Shown here piece by piece: positions 16,388-25,666 of a DNA stretch of 64,000 bases; within the stretch, counting starts at the first letter, position 1, and each line of letters opens with the position of its first letter. The notes below the pieces were generated by a model. It was not told the origin of the DNA. It searched no databases and saw nothing but the letters and a program-made list of their open reading frames with translations. The translations under genes were made by a program, and so were the position numbers. The stretch spans positions 1-64,000 of the forward strand of contig JAFIHG010000029.1 in the NCBI GenBank assembly GCA_017848795.1, given 5' to 3'. The stretch is from Candidatus Nanopelagicales bacterium. GTDB taxonomy: Bacteria > Actinomycetota > Actinomycetes > S36-B12 > CAIYMF01.

Positions 16388-17383
16388 TCATGCGCCGAGC
16401 GCGCGCCGGATCCGCGCGACGACGACATCGGGCGTACGGGTGATCTCCGCCCAGGTCCAGCGCACGAGCACCCATCCCGCCCGGCGCAGGTCGTCCTCGC
16501 GCCGCTTCTCGGCCACCAGCGCCGCCCGGTCGACGTACTTCAGGGAGCCGTCGGCCTCCCCGAGCACCCGCTGCTCCGGCCAACCGAAGTCCGCGCGGTA
16601 GCGGACGCCGCTCTCCCCGCGTGTCGCCAGTTGCAGCTGAGCTGGCGGCAGCCCGCGGTCGACGAAGACGGCCCGCGACCACGACTCGAGGGGTGATTCC
16701 GCGCGAGGGTCGGCGAGCGCGATGGCGCGGGCGATGCCCCGGGCTCCGGTCCGGTCGGTGCGTCTGCCCTCGGTACCGCCGAGCACCGCCAGGACCTCGA
16801 GGCGCAACGACTCGGCGGCGAGGGCCTGCGTGAGATCCCAGCCCTCCGGGACCCGTTCGAGGGCGAGCCGCCTGCATGCCGCGTCGAGGACGACGAGCGC
16901 GTGCGCGAGCGGGCGGTCCGCGGCGACGTCGAGAGCGGTCCGGACCGCTGAGGTGACGACGAGCGTTCCCACCACGTCCCGGTCCCGTTCGTCGACCTCG
17001 CCCGCGATGAACTGCACGCCCGCGCTGATCCCGCTGCGGTGGGGGTGGAAGAAGCACGGGTACCTGGGCCGACCATCGCTCCGGAGTGGCGACGGCAGCC
17101 GGTGCGCGAGCGCGGCGGTCCAGCGCGCCGCGATGGCACCCGCAACGGTGAGCTGGACCGCGCGGGCGTGCAGCAGGTGCCGCTGTGTCGAGTCGGCCTC
17201 CCAGGGGCCAGCGAGCGCGTAGCAACCACGGTGCAGCGGCACCGCGACCCCCGAGGTGACGGCGGCGCGCAGGTCGCCCCGGGAGATGCCCCGGTTCGCT
17301 GCCTCGGCGGCGCGGAACGGTTCGCTGCCGAAGGCGCTGCGCAGCGCGGCGCACGTGGCCGGGACGCGGGACGGGTGTGCCAT
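16388..17383 (-). CDS. AbiEi-like antitoxin domain / DUF559 (Vsr-fold) protein
   Basis: A 331-residue protein common in actinobacteria. Residues 10-60 form an AbiEi-like helix-turn-helix (AANRGISRGDLRAAVTSGVAVPLHRGCYAL). The middle (about 90-190) is a conserved helical region. The last 95 residues are a DUF559, Vsr-like nuclease fold with acidic residues at AESPLESWSR, YRADFGWPEQRVLGEADG and Lys/Arg in EKRREDDLRRAGW. Catalytic residues look complete, so DNA cleavage is possible but unproved for this family. No AbiEii toxin is adjacent. The gene is a single-gene unit lying between two direct copies of palindrome P3, which suggests transfer. Confidence 0.87.
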   Translation of the reverse strand: MAHPSRVPATCAALRSAFGSEPFRAAEAANRGISRGDLRAAVTSGVAVPLHRGCYALAGPWEADSTQRHLLHARAVQLTVAGAIAARWTAALAHRLPSPLRSDGRPRYPCFFHPHRSGISAGVQFIAGEVDERDRDVVGTLVVTSAVRTALDVAADRPLAHALVVLDAACRRLALERVPEGWDLTQALAAESLRLEVLAVLGGTEGRRTDRTGARGIARAIALADPRAESPLESWSRAVFVDRGLPPAQLQLATRGESGVRYRADFGWPEQRVLGEADGSLKYVDRAALVAEKRREDDLRRAGWVLVRWTWAEITRTPDVVVARIRRALGA

Positions 17384-17455
17384 GGGGTCGATGCTGGATG
17401 CTGCGGCCGGTTCGGGGACAGCGGCGCTGTGGACAACCAGCGCAAGGCGCAGCGC

Positions 17456-17516
17456 GCCGCACCGTGTGGTTCGTCAGCGACGCGACACGCCGCGGGCACG
17501 AACCACACCGTGCGGC
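17456..17516. repeat. Palindromic repeat P3, copy 2
   Basis: 61 bases: arm GCCGCACCGTGTGGTTCGT, loop CAGCGACGCGACACGCCGCGGG (22 nt, split here from the stems), then CACGAACCACACCGTGCGGC. The stem is essentially perfect over 18-19 base pairs. It lies upstream of the AbiEi/DUF559 start and downstream of the TIGR03089 stop. Confidence 0.85.
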
Positions 17517-17529
17517 AGCGGCAGGGAGG

Positions 17530-18228
17530 TCAGGCCAGAACGGCGGTGACCTGCTCCGCGGCGCCCACCTCTCCGGCGCCGCTGATCAGCACGGACGCGC
17601 CGGCGGCGAGCGGTACGGCCAGCAGCGCGAGCACGAGTTCCCGCGGCGGCGCTTCGGCGGTCACCAGCAGCCGCCCGCCGGCGCGCAGCCCGGCCCGGTC
17701 GGCGAGCGCGGCGGCCGCGTCCATCACCTCACCGGCGCTCAGCTCGCCGCCGCCGCACCGCAGCGCCGGGTCGCCGGCGGCGGGCGCCTGGTACGGCGTG
17801 AACACGTCGGCGTGCGCGCGTACCTCCACGGCCGCCTCCTGCACGCCGGGCGGCAGCGCCTCGCCGTCGGGCAGCCCGAGCGGGTGGCGGGTGACGCGCA
17901 GCACGTCCGCCCCGGACGCCTCCGTCAGCCGCTCGGGGAAGGCGAGCACCACCTCGGCGTCGCCGCGCGTACAGCACGCCACGGCACCGACCGCCCAGCA
18001 GGCGCCGAGCCACACCGCCGTCTGCCAGTGCGCGCCCAGCAGCAGGTCGACGCTGTCGCCGGGTTGCACGTCGAGGCCGTCGCGCAGCAGGCCGGCGGCC
18101 TTCGCGACGTTGTTCTCGAGGGTGCGTACCGAGAGCTCGGTGCGCCCTTCCGGGCCGACGTACGTGACGAGCGGACGGCTCGGGTCCGCCGCGAGCGCGT
18201 CGCGCAGCGCGGCGTACGGGGTGCTCAC
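17530..18228 (-). CDS. TIGR03089-family protein (AMP-binding-enzyme-like)
   Basis: A 232-residue actinobacterial protein of the TIGR03089 family. The N-terminus (LVTYVGPEGRTELSVRTLENNVAKAAGLLRDGLDVQPGDSV, shown in parts) resembles the first lobe of acyl-CoA synthetases, but the P-loop and adenylate-forming core are absent, so catalysis is not expected. Its role is unknown. It is divergent from the NDP-sugar synthase gene with 23 bases between the starts, a neighbourhood seen in many actinobacterial genomes. A P3 palindrome follows its stop. Confidence 0.85.
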   Translation of the reverse strand: MSTPYAALRDALAADPSRPLVTYVGPEGRTELSVRTLENNVAKAAGLLRDGLDVQPGDSVDLLLGAHWQTAVWLGACWAVGAVACCTRGDAEVVLAFPERLTEASGADVLRVTRHPLGLPDGEALPPGVQEAAVEVRAHADVFTPYQAPAAGDPALRCGGGELSAGEVMDAAAALADRAGLRAGGRLLVTAEAPPRELVLALLAVPLAAGASVLISGAGEVGAAEQVTAVLA

Positions 18229-18251
18229 GGCCCCGACCCTACGATGGGCGG

Positions 18252-19334
18252 ATGCTGGAAGCCGTCCTGCTGGTGGGCGGGCAGGGCACCCGCCTGCGCC
18301 CGCTCACGGTGACCACCCCCAAGCCGATGCTGCCGGTCGCCGGCGTGCCGTGCACCGAGCACCAGATCGCGCGGGCGCGCGCGGCCGGGGTCACCCGGGT
18401 GGTGCTCGGGACGTCGTACAAGCCGGAGGTGTTCGTCGAGCACTTCGGCGACGGGTCGCGGTACGGCGTCGAGCTGGTCTACGTCACCGAGGAGGTGCCG
18501 CTGGGCACCGGCGGGGCCATCCGGCACGTGGCGCCCCACCTGCAGTCTGGCCCGGACGACCCGGTGCTCGTGTTCAACGGGGACGTGCTGTCCGGCCACG
18601 ACATCGCCGGGCAGGTCGAGCGGTGGCGTACCAGCGGCTCGGACGTGTCGCTCTATCTCACCAAGGTCGAGGACCCGCGGGCGTACGGCCTGGTGCCCAC
18701 CGACGCCGAGGCGCGGGTGCAGGCGTTCCTCGAGAAGCCGGCCACCCTCGCGGACTGCGTCACCGACCAGATCAACGCCGGCTGCTACGTGTTCCGCCGT
18801 TCGGTGATCGACGCGATCCCCTCAGGCCGGCCGGTGTCCGTGGAGCGTGAGACGTTCCCGGCGCTGCTCGCGGCGGGGGCGACCGTCACCGGCTTCGTCG
18901 ACGACGGGTACTGGCTGGACCTGGGTACGCCGCTGGCGTTCGTGCAGGGGTCCCGGGACCTCGTGCTCGGGCTCGCGCCGTCCCCCGTCCTGGCCGGGCG
19001 TACCGGGGACGCGCTCGTGATCCCGGGGGCCGAGGTCGCTTGGGACGCAACGCTTTCCGGCGGCACGTTCGTGGGGGCCGGCGCGACCGTGGGGTCCCGT
19101 GCGGTGGTCACCGGTTCCACGCTGTTCGAGGGTGCCGTGGTGGCCGCGGGCGCCGTCGTGCGCGACAGCGCGGTCGGGCACGGCGCCATCATCGGCTCCG
19201 GCGCGGTCCTCGAGGGTGTCGTCGTGGGCGACCGCGCCGTGGTCGGCCCGGGCAACGAGCTGGTGCGCGGAGCGCGGGTCTGGCCGGGAGTCGCGCTCGG
19301 CGACACCGCGGTCCGCTTCTCCTCCGACCGGTGA
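18252..19334 (+). CDS. NDP-sugar synthase / mannose-1-phosphate guanylyltransferase-like
   Basis: A 360-residue nucleotidyltransferase. The Rossmann-like N-terminal domain carries LLVGGQGTRLRPLT (nucleotide binding), KPMLPVAG, the metal-binding FNGDVLSG and EKPATLADCVTDQINAGCYVF. From about 245 a left-handed beta helix of hexapeptide repeats follows (VIPGAEV, TFVGAGATVG, AVVAAGAVV, HGAIIGSGAV). It would make GDP-mannose or a similar NDP-sugar for mannans and glycolipids. The phosphomannomutase gene (manB, 40.6 kb) supplies the substrate. Its stop overlaps the DNA glycosylase start (GTGA). Which sugar it uses cannot be decided from sequence. Confidence 0.9.
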   Translation: MLEAVLLVGGQGTRLRPLTVTTPKPMLPVAGVPCTEHQIARARAAGVTRVVLGTSYKPEVFVEHFGDGSRYGVELVYVTEEVPLGTGGAIRHVAPHLQSGPDDPVLVFNGDVLSGHDIAGQVERWRTSGSDVSLYLTKVEDPRAYGLVPTDAEARVQAFLEKPATLADCVTDQINAGCYVFRRSVIDAIPSGRPVSVERETFPALLAAGATVTGFVDDGYWLDLGTPLAFVQGSRDLVLGLAPSPVLAGRTGDALVIPGAEVAWDATLSGGTFVGAGATVGSRAVVTGSTLFEGAVVAAGAVVRDSAVGHGAIIGSGAVLEGVVVGDRAVVGPGNELVRGARVWPGVALGDTAVRFSSDR

Positions 19335-20269
19335 GCGTGCAGGCCACGACGTCGCCGGTGCGCGAGGTGCTCCGGCGGTGGCGGGCGCCGTACGCGCTGC
19401 GGCTCGGGATGCTCGGTGCGTTGCGCCGCGGCGCCGGCGATCCGGCCCAGCGGGTCGTCGACGGCGCCGTGTGGCGTACGTCGTTGACGCCGCAGGGCCC
19501 TGCCACCCAACGCCTCTGGCAGACCGGTGAGCGAGAGGTCGAGTCGAGAGCCTGGGGACCGGGCGCGGAGTGGCTGACCGCGCAGCTGCCCGACCTGCTC
19601 GGCGCGCGCGACGACCTGGCCGGCTTCGACCCGTCGCTGCACCCGCTGGTGGCGGAGCTCTGGCGGCGGTACGGCCCGCTGCGCTTTCCCGCGACCGGGC
19701 GGGTGCTGGAGGTGCTCGTACCGGCGATCCTGGAGCAGCGGGTGACCGGGATGGAAGCCAAGCGCGCCTGGCAGATCCTCGTGCGGGCCCACGGGGAACC
19801 GGCCCCCGGGCCCGCACCGGTTGGCATGCGGGTGCCGCCGGCCGCCGACCGGTGGCGCCGGATCCCGTCGTGGGAGTGGCACCGGGCCGGGGTGGAGCGG
19901 GCGCGCAGCGACACCGTGCTGCGGGCGGCGGCGGTCGCCAACCGGCTCGAGGAGTGCGCCGGGATGCCAGGTCCCCAGGCACGCGCCCGGTTGCAGCTGG
20001 TCCGCGGCATCGGGGTGTGGACGGCCGCCGAGACTGCGCAGCGGGCGTTCGGCGACGCCGACGCGGTCTCGTACGGCGACTTCCACGTGCCTGCGGACGT
20101 CGTCTACGCACTCACGGGCGAGACGGACGGCACCGACGAGCGGCTCGCCGAGGTCCTCGCGCCGTGGCCCGGGCACGGGGCCCGGGTGACGGGCCTGGTC
20201 ATGCGCGCCGGGATCAGCCGGCCCAAGCGCGGCCCCCGCTACGCGCCCCTGGACTTCCGTTACCGCTGA
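19331..20269 (+). CDS. DNA-3-methyladenine glycosylase II family (HhH-GPD, AlkA-like)
   Basis: A 312-residue base-excision repair enzyme. Residues about 100-160 contain LVPAILEQRVTGMEAKRAWQIL, the start of the HhH-GPD domain. LQLVRGIGVWTAAETAQRAFGD is the helix-hairpin-helix, and the Asp in SYGDFHVP is the predicted catalytic residue after the hairpin. Alkylated or deaminated purines are the expected substrates. The GTG at 19331 overlaps the stop of the upstream synthase by four bases, so they share a transcript. A P3 palindrome lies 48 bases after the stop, between this gene and the convergent PAP2 gene. Confidence 0.9.
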   Translation: MSVQATTSPVREVLRRWRAPYALRLGMLGALRRGAGDPAQRVVDGAVWRTSLTPQGPATQRLWQTGEREVESRAWGPGAEWLTAQLPDLLGARDDLAGFDPSLHPLVAELWRRYGPLRFPATGRVLEVLVPAILEQRVTGMEAKRAWQILVRAHGEPAPGPAPVGMRVPPAADRWRRIPSWEWHRAGVERARSDTVLRAAAVANRLEECAGMPGPQARARLQLVRGIGVWTAAETAQRAFGDADAVSYGDFHVPADVVYALTGETDGTDERLAEVLAPWPGHGARVTGLVMRAGISRPKRGPRYAPLDFRYR

Positions 20270-20316
20270 AGGCGACGGGCTCTAGTGAGACCTGCGCAAG
20301 GAGCGCACGCGATGGC

Positions 20317-20379
20317 GCCGTACCGTGTGGTTCGTCAGTCGCGCGACACGCCGTGCGTACGAACCACTCGGTGCGGCGG
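20317..20379. repeat. Palindromic repeat P3, copy 3
   Basis: 63 bases: arm GCCGTACCGTGTGGTTCGT, loop CAGTCGCGCGACACGCCGTG, then GTACGAACCACTCGGTGCGGC. It separates two convergent genes and encodes the last 14 or so residues of the PAP2 protein ([11 protein letters not shown]), so here the element has become part of a coding region. Confidence 0.8.
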
Positions 20380-21138
20380 CGCGAGGGCGCCCGGGCGGTG
20401 CAGATGGCCGACGACGAACCAGACCCCTGCGACGAGTGCGGCCCCCGCCACGGTGTCGGCGAGGAAGTGGTTGCCGGTCGCGAGGACCACGGCCGTCGTC
20501 ACCAGCGGGTAGGCCCAGGCGAGGTGCCGGAACCGCCACATGGGGTGGGCGACGACGATCGCGAGGGCCACCCACACCGCCCACGCGACGTGCAGGCTCG
20601 GCATCGCGGCGTACTGGTCGACGAACGGGTCCGGTGCCGCGGCGCTGCCGCCGGGGTCGACGGTGTCGAGGACTCCCGGGATGGAGAGCCGGGGAGGAGC
20701 GAGCGGGAGCAGCCAGTAGACGAGCAGCCCGATCAGGCAGGTCACCAGGAAGGTGTTCCGCAGCGGGCGGTACGCCCCGTTGCCGCGCACGCGCAGCCAG
20801 AGCAGCACGCCGAACGTCACGGCGAAGTGCAGGGTCGCGTAGTAGCCACCGAGCAGCGCGACGAGCGCCGGATGCTGGTTCAGCAGCTGGTTCAGCGTCA
20901 CCTCGGGGTCCAGGTGGACCTCGCCCTCCACCTGCCAGAGCGAGCGCGCACGCGCCACTGCGGAGCTCTGCGAGCCGGTGACCAGGCCCTGCACCAGCTG
21001 GTACGCCCCGAAGCACACCGCTCCGACGAGCAGCTCGGGCCACCAGTGGGGCAGCAGCCGGCGGCTGCGGCCGCGGCTAGACCGGGTCGGGTTCGAGGGC
21101 GCCGACGAACTGGGCGTTGTAGAGGGTGAAGTACGCAC
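20335..21138 (-). CDS. PAP2-family membrane phosphatase/transferase
   Basis: A membrane protein with about five hydrophobic segments. PAP2_3-type motifs are visible: [11 protein letters not shown] (histidine motif) and [13 protein letters not shown] (His/Asp motif). The first conserved block is reduced to [10 protein letters not shown]. This type includes inositol phosphorylceramide-synthase-like enzymes acting on lipid head groups at the outer membrane face. The start is uncertain: GTG 21138 lies inside the end of the upstream ABC gene and would give 267 residues with translational coupling; a shorter start near the first membrane segment is possible. The C-terminus runs into palindrome P3. 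Confidence 0.82.
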   Translation of the reverse strand: MRTSPSTTPSSSAPSNPTRSSRGRSRRLLPHWWPELLVGAVCFGAYQLVQGLVTGSQSSAVARARSLWQVEGEVHLDPEVTLNQLLNQHPALVALLGGYYATLHFAVTFGVLLWLRVRGNGAYRPLRNTFLVTCLIGLLVYWLLPLAPPRLSIPGVLDTVDPGGSAAAPDPFVDQYAAMPSLHVAWAVWVALAIVVAHPMWRFRHLAWAYPLVTTAVVLATGNHFLADTVAGAALVAGVWFVVGHLHRPGALAPPHRVVRTHGVSRD

Positions 21139-23047
21139 CTCGACGCTCCAGCAGTTCGGCATGCGTCCCTTGCTCGACGATGGCTCCATCCTCCATCACC
21201 AGGATGAGATCGGCGTCCCGGATCGTCGAGAGCCGGTGCGCGATGACGAAACTGGTCCGGTCGGCGCGCAGCGCGTGCATCGCCTGCTGCAGCAGCAGCT
21301 CGGTACGGGTGTCGACCGAGCTGGTCGCCTCGTCGAGGATCAGCAACGAGGGAGCGGAGAGGAACGCGCGGGCGATGGTGAGCAGCTGACGCTCGCCGGC
21401 CGAGAGGTTCCCGCCCTCGTCGGTGATGAGCGTGTCGTAACCGTCGGGCAGGCTGTGGACGAACCGGTCGACGAAGGTCGCCTTCGCCGCCTGCAGGATC
21501 TCCTGCTCGGTGGCGCCCTCCCGGCCGTACGCGATGTTGTCGCGGATGGTGCCTTCGAACAGCCAGGTGTCCTGCAGCACCATGCCGATCTCGCCGCGCA
21601 GGTCGTCGCGGGTCATGGTCGCCGTGTCGACGCCGTCGAGCGTGATCCGCCCGCCGTCGAGCTCGTAGAAGCGCATGATCAGGTTGACGAGCGTCGTCTT
21701 GCCGGCCCCGGTCGGTCCGACGATCGCGACGGTCTGACCCGGGGCCGCCTCGAGCGACAGGTCGTCGATCAGCGGGGTGTCGGGCTCGTACCGGAACGAC
21801 ACGTGCTCGAAGGCGACGCGGCCGCGGGGTGCGTCGATCCGGGTCGGTCGCGCCGGGTCGGGGTCCTGCTCGTCGGCGTCGAGCAGGTCGAACACGCGCT
21901 CGGCGGAGGCGACGCCCGACTGCAGCAGGTTGGCCATGGAGGCGACCTGGGTGAGCGGCTGGCTGAACTGCCGCGAGTACTGGATGAACGCCTGTACGTC
22001 ACCGAGGGACAGGTTTCCGGTGGCGACGCGCAGCCCGCCGATCACCGCGACGAACACGTAGTTGAGGTTCCCGATGAACATGATCGTCGGCATGATGATG
22101 CCGGAGAGGAACTGGGCGCCGAAGCTCGCCTTGAACAGCTCCTCGTTGCGCTCGTCGAACTCGCGCTGCGAGGCGCGCTGCTGGCCGAACACCTTCACCA
22201 GCGTGTGCCCGGTGAACGACTCCTCGATGTGCGCGTTGAGCCGGCCGGTGTGGTTCCACTGCTGTACGAACAACGGTTGGGAGCGCTTGGCGATCAGTCG
22301 CGTGACAAGGATCGAGAGCGGCACCGACACGAGCGCGACGAGGGCCAGCAGCCACGAGATCCAGACCATCATCGCGAGCACCCCGACCAGGGTCAGCAGC
22401 GCGTTCAGCAGCTGGCTCATGGTCTGCTGCATCGTCTGCTGGATGTTGTCGATGTCGTTCGTGACCCGGGAGAGCAGCTCACCGCGCGGTTTGCTGTCGA
22501 AGTAGCGCAGCGGCAGCCGGTGCAGCTTGTCCTCGACGTCCTCGCGCAGCCGCATCACGGTGCGCATGACGACGCCGTTGAGGATGTACGCCTGGCCCCA
22601 CATCAGCACCGACGACGCGACGTAGAGCACCAGGACCAGCAGCAGCGTCCGGGACAGCGCGCCGAAGTCGATGCCCTGGCCGGGCACAACTGTCATCCCC
22701 GAGAGCAGATTCGCGAAGTCGTCCTGACCGCGGGTGCGCAGCTCGTCGATGACCTGCTGCTGGGAGAGCCCGGCGAACGGGGCCAGCTGCTTTCCGATGA
22801 CGCCCTCGAAGACGATGTTCGTCGCGTTGCCGAGGATCTTCGGCCCGACGACCGCCAGCGTCACCCCGATCGCCGCCAGCGCGATGACGAGCATCGTCAG
22901 GTACTTCTCGGGAGCCAGCCGGCGCACCAGCCGTTTCGCCGACGGTCCGAAGTCCATGGCCTTCTCGGCGGGCATGCCGGCGCTCATCATGCGCCCCGGC
23001 CCGTGGGAGTGGCCCGGACGGCGCGCGGCCGCCTGTTGGCTGCTCAT
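21077..23047 (-). CDS. ABC exporter, fused permease-ATPase (second half of heterodimer)
   Basis: A 656-residue exporter half-transporter. A flexible N-terminus of about 45 residues with MAP-like Gly/His/Met content is followed by six membrane helices ([17 protein letters not shown] to [17 protein letters not shown]). The ATPase has Walker [10 protein letters not shown], a degenerate signature [16 protein letters not shown] and Walker [13 protein letters not shown]. The ATG at 23047 is preferred because GGGAAA precedes it. The TetR-ABC-ABC order matches heterodimeric multidrug exporters such as TM287/288-type pairs; this subunit has the consensus catalytic site. Drug or lipid export is the likely role, substrate unknown. 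Confidence 0.94.
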   Translation of the reverse strand: MSSQQAAARRPGHSHGPGRMMSAGMPAEKAMDFGPSAKRLVRRLAPEKYLTMLVIALAAIGVTLAVVGPKILGNATNIVFEGVIGKQLAPFAGLSQQQVIDELRTRGQDDFANLLSGMTVVPGQGIDFGALSRTLLLVLVLYVASSVLMWGQAYILNGVVMRTVMRLREDVEDKLHRLPLRYFDSKPRGELLSRVTNDIDNIQQTMQQTMSQLLNALLTLVGVLAMMVWISWLLALVALVSVPLSILVTRLIAKRSQPLFVQQWNHTGRLNAHIEESFTGHTLVKVFGQQRASQREFDERNEELFKASFGAQFLSGIIMPTIMFIGNLNYVFVAVIGGLRVATGNLSLGDVQAFIQYSRQFSQPLTQVASMANLLQSGVASAERVFDLLDADEQDPDPARPTRIDAPRGRVAFEHVSFRYEPDTPLIDDLSLEAAPGQTVAIVGPTGAGKTTLVNLIMRFYELDGGRITLDGVDTATMTRDDLRGEIGMVLQDTWLFEGTIRDNIAYGREGATEQEILQAAKATFVDRFVHSLPDGYDTLITDEGGNLSAGERQLLTIARAFLSAPSLLILDEATSSVDTRTELLLQQAMHALRADRTSFVIAHRLSTIRDADLILVMEDGAIVEQGTHAELLERRGAYFTLYNAQFVGALEPDPV

Positions 23048-23075
23048 GCGGTTTCCCATTGGGTTCGTGGGGTTC

Positions 23076-24809
23076 TCATGCGCTCGCCTCGGCGGGCAGC
23101 TGCGACTCGACGATCTCCGCGTACGTCGGGCAGCTGACCAGCAGCTCCTCGTGCGTACCGAGGCCGACCGCCCTGCCGTCGTCGAGCACGAGGATCTGGT
23201 CCGCGTCGATGATCGTCGAGATCCGTTGCGCGACAACGATGACGGTGGCGTCCGCGGTGCGGGGTCGCAGCGCGGCGCGCAGCCGGGCGTCGGTGGCGAG
23301 GTCGAGCGCGGAGAAGGAGTCGTCGAACAGGTAGATGGCAGGGGAGCGGACCAGGGCGCGCGCGATCGCGAGCCGCTGGCGCTGCCCGCCGGAGAAGTTC
23401 GTGCCGCCCTGCGCGACAAGCGCGTCGAGGCCATCCGGATTGGCCCGTACGAAGTCCTCGCCCTGGGCCACGCGCAGCGCCTCCCAGAGCTCGTCGTCGG
23501 TGGCGTCCTCCTTGCCGTACCGCAGGTTCTCGGCCACGGTGCCGGAGAACAGGTACGCGCGCTGCGGCACCAGACCGATACGCGAGTACAGCTGCGCGGG
23601 ATCGAGCAGGCGTACGTCGGTGCCGCCGACGAGCACGGCGCCGCTCGTGGCGTCGAACAGTCGGGGGATGAGGTTCAGCAGCGTGGTCTTCCCGGCGCCC
23701 GTGCTGCCGATGATCGCCGTGGTGCGCCCTGGCAGAGCGCGCAGGCTCACCTGCTGCAGCACCGGGTCCGCGGCGCCGGGGTAGCGGAACGTGACGTCGC
23801 GCAGCTCGACGCTGGCGTCGCTCGGGTCGATCGTCGCCGGCTCGGCGGGCAGCCGGATGGAGGGCTCGGTGTCGATCACCTCGACGATCCGCTCCGCGCT
23901 CACCGCGGCGCGCGGCGCCATGACGAGCATGAAGGTCGCCATCATGATCGACATCAGGATCTGCATGAGGTACGAGAGGAATGCCGTCAGCGCACCGATC
24001 TGCATCTGCCCGGCGTCGATGCGCAGCGCGCCGAACCACAGCACGGCGACGCTGGAGACGTTGAAGACGAGCATCACGGTGGGGAACATGAACGCCATCA
24101 GGCGCCCGACGCGCCACGCGGTGGTGGTGAGGTCGTCGTTGGCGACACCGAAGCGCTCGCGCTCGACGCGTTCGCGGACGAACGCGCGTACGACCCGGAT
24201 CCCGGTGATCTGCTCGCGCAGGATGCGGTTGACCGCGTCGATGAGCTTCTGCATGCGACGGAACTGCGGCACCATCCGCGAGATGATCAGCGCGATCGCC
24301 CCGACGAGGACCGCGACGCTGACCGCGATCAGCCAGGACAGGCCGACGTCCTGGTGCAGCGCCATGATCACGCCACCGACCGCCATGATCGGCGCGGCGA
24401 CCATCAGCGTGAAGCTGAGCAACACCAGCATCTGCACCTGCTGGACGTCGTTGGTCGTACGGGTGATCAGCGACGGTGCACCGAAACGGTCCAGCTCCTG
24501 CGTCGAGAACTCGCCCACCCGGTGGAAGATCCGGGCGCGCACGTCCCGCCCGAACCCCATCGCGGTGCGGGCGCCGAAGTAGACAGCGGCGATCGAGCAG
24601 CTGATCTGCACCAGCGTCACGGCGAGCATGACGGCGCCGAGGCGCACGATGTAGCCGGTGTCGCCCTTGGCGACGCCGTTGTCGATGATGTCCGCATTCA
24701 GGCTCGGCAGGTACAGCGCGGCGAGCGTACTGACGAACTGCAGCGCGACGATCGCCGCGATCGCACCCCGGTACGGCGGCAGCTGGCGGCGCAGCAGGGT
24801 GATCAGCAC
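23076..24809 (-). CDS. ABC exporter, fused permease-ATPase (first half of heterodimer)
   Basis: A 577-residue half-transporter with six membrane helices (from [19 protein letters not shown] to [12 protein letters not shown]) and an ATPase: Walker [10 protein letters not shown], signature [16 protein letters not shown], Walker [13 protein letters not shown]. The residue after Walker B is Asp instead of Glu (FDDS), which marks the degenerate, non-catalytic site of heterodimeric exporters. The partner at 21077 keeps the Glu. Its GTG start (24809) overlaps the stop of the TetR gene, and the second ABC gene follows about 30 bases downstream, so the three form one operon. Confidence 0.94.
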   Translation of the reverse strand: MLITLLRRQLPPYRGAIAAIVALQFVSTLAALYLPSLNADIIDNGVAKGDTGYIVRLGAVMLAVTLVQISCSIAAVYFGARTAMGFGRDVRARIFHRVGEFSTQELDRFGAPSLITRTTNDVQQVQMLVLLSFTLMVAAPIMAVGGVIMALHQDVGLSWLIAVSVAVLVGAIALIISRMVPQFRRMQKLIDAVNRILREQITGIRVVRAFVRERVERERFGVANDDLTTTAWRVGRLMAFMFPTVMLVFNVSSVAVLWFGALRIDAGQMQIGALTAFLSYLMQILMSIMMATFMLVMAPRAAVSAERIVEVIDTEPSIRLPAEPATIDPSDASVELRDVTFRYPGAADPVLQQVSLRALPGRTTAIIGSTGAGKTTLLNLIPRLFDATSGAVLVGGTDVRLLDPAQLYSRIGLVPQRAYLFSGTVAENLRYGKEDATDDELWEALRVAQGEDFVRANPDGLDALVAQGGTNFSGGQRQRLAIARALVRSPAIYLFDDSFSALDLATDARLRAALRPRTADATVIVVAQRISTIIDADQILVLDDGRAVGLGTHEELLVSCPTYAEIVESQLPAEASA

Positions 24810-25546
24810 GGGGTGCCTCCGGACGGGACGGGGTCGGACGCGAGGGTGCCGTGCAGCAGCAGATCGGCGATCCGCGCCGCGGACAGCGGTGCCCCGTCGG
24901 TGATCGCCGGGTGGCTGGCGGCGAACGTCACGAGGCGGACCAGCTCGGCGGTCTGCTCCGGCGGATAGCGCAGCGCTGCGGCATCCGGGCGCAGCAGCTC
25001 GGCGATCTGGTCGAGCAGCTGCTGATGCTGCGGACGGCGGCGACTGCTCCCGTGCTCGCCGGACTGGCAGGGCTCGCCGGACTGGCCGTGCTCGCCGGAC
25101 TGGCCGTGCTCGCCGGGCCTGCTGGGTCCGCCGGCCGTGCGGTGGTCGTCGGCCGTGCCTTGGTCCTCGCGGTGGTCGTCGGGCGGGCGGTGCAGCCCGA
25201 GCGCGGTCATCAGGGAGAACACGTCGGTCAGCCGCTCGCGCAGGATCTCGACGATGGCAGCGATGCGCGCCGGCAGCGGTAGCGCGGGGTCGAGGCCGGC
25301 CAGCCGTTCGGCCGCGCGCGTCGAGTGCAGCTCATGCTCCACCACGGCCGCGACGAGGGAGGCCTTGTCCCCGAAGACGTAGAACACCGTCCCTTCGGAG
25401 ACGCCCGCCGCCTGCGCCACCGCGCGGGTGCTCACGGCGCGGCCGTACGCCCGTACCAGCGGCGTCGCGACACGGACGAGCTGGCGCCGGCGCTCCTCGA
25501 GGGGGAGCGGGTCGGCGCGGCGGCGGGAGGTCGTGTCAGTTGTCAT
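24803..25546 (-). CDS. TetR-family transcriptional regulator
   Basis: A 247-residue TetR protein. Residues 15-65 form the helix-turn-helix (RRQLVRVATPLVRAYGRAVSTRAVAQAAGVS split, then EGTVFYVFGDKASLVAAVV). The ligand domain follows, interrupted at about 123-170 by a hydrophilic insert with the repeat GEHGQS-GEHGQS-GEPCQS-GEHGSS. Without the insert the length is normal for the family. It overlaps the first ABC gene and heads the operon; an operator dyad lies in its promoter, so it represses the exporter. The insert is probably a disordered loop created by minisatellite expansion. Confidence 0.93.
   Translation of the reverse strand: MTTDTTSRRRADPLPLEERRRQLVRVATPLVRAYGRAVSTRAVAQAAGVSEGTVFYVFGDKASLVAAVVEHELHSTRAAERLAGLDPALPLPARIAAIVEILRERLTDVFSLMTALGLHRPPDDHREDQGTADDHRTAGGPSRPGEHGQSGEHGQSGEPCQSGEHGSSRRRPQHQQLLDQIAELLRPDAAALRYPPEQTAELVRLVTFAASHPAITDGAPLSAARIADLLLHGTLASDPVPSGGTPC
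25051..25116. repeat. 18-bp minisatellite inside the tetR gene
   Basis: About 3.5 tandem copies of an 18-base unit GTGCTCGCCGGACTGGCC (plus strand), in frame with the TetR gene and encoding the SGEHGQ repeat. Copies differ at one or two bases. It probably arose by replication slippage. Confidence 0.85.
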
Positions 25547-25556
25547 CGGCGGAGGA

Positions 25557-25585
25557 ACCGTAATTGAGTGATCACTCAAACGCAA
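25557..25585 (-). promoter_or_regulatory. TetR operator filling the spacer of a sigma-70-like promoter
   Basis: On the minus strand, -35 TTGCGT (25585-25580), exactly 17 bp, -10 TACGGT (25562-25557). The spacer contains the perfect 16-bp palindrome TTGAGTGATCACTCAA (25564-25579). The TetR ATG lies 10 bases past the -10. Repressor binding would exclude RNA polymerase. The palindrome also lies upstream of the divergent S4 gene and might affect it. Confidence 0.9.
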
Positions 25586-25666
25586 CCCGGTTTTCTCGCG
25601 GCGTACGAGCGGGCCGACCGGGCCGACGGGCGGGGGCGCCTCGTGCCGGCAGGGCAGGATGGGCGG

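Noticed and set aside
6400-17383. An anti-phage defence island made of hsdM, vapBC and the DUF559 gene
   Set aside because: hsdM is broken and lacks partners, the genes are far apart and separated by metabolic genes, and no complete defence system is seen.
17530-18228. TIGR03089 as an active acyl-CoA synthetase
   Set aside because: Only the first lobe resembles that superfamily; the adenylate-forming motifs are missing.
20978-24968. Plus-strand open frames of more than 700 codons opposite the ABC exporter genes
   Set aside because: They are antisense shadows; the minus strand carries clear Walker and signature motifs.
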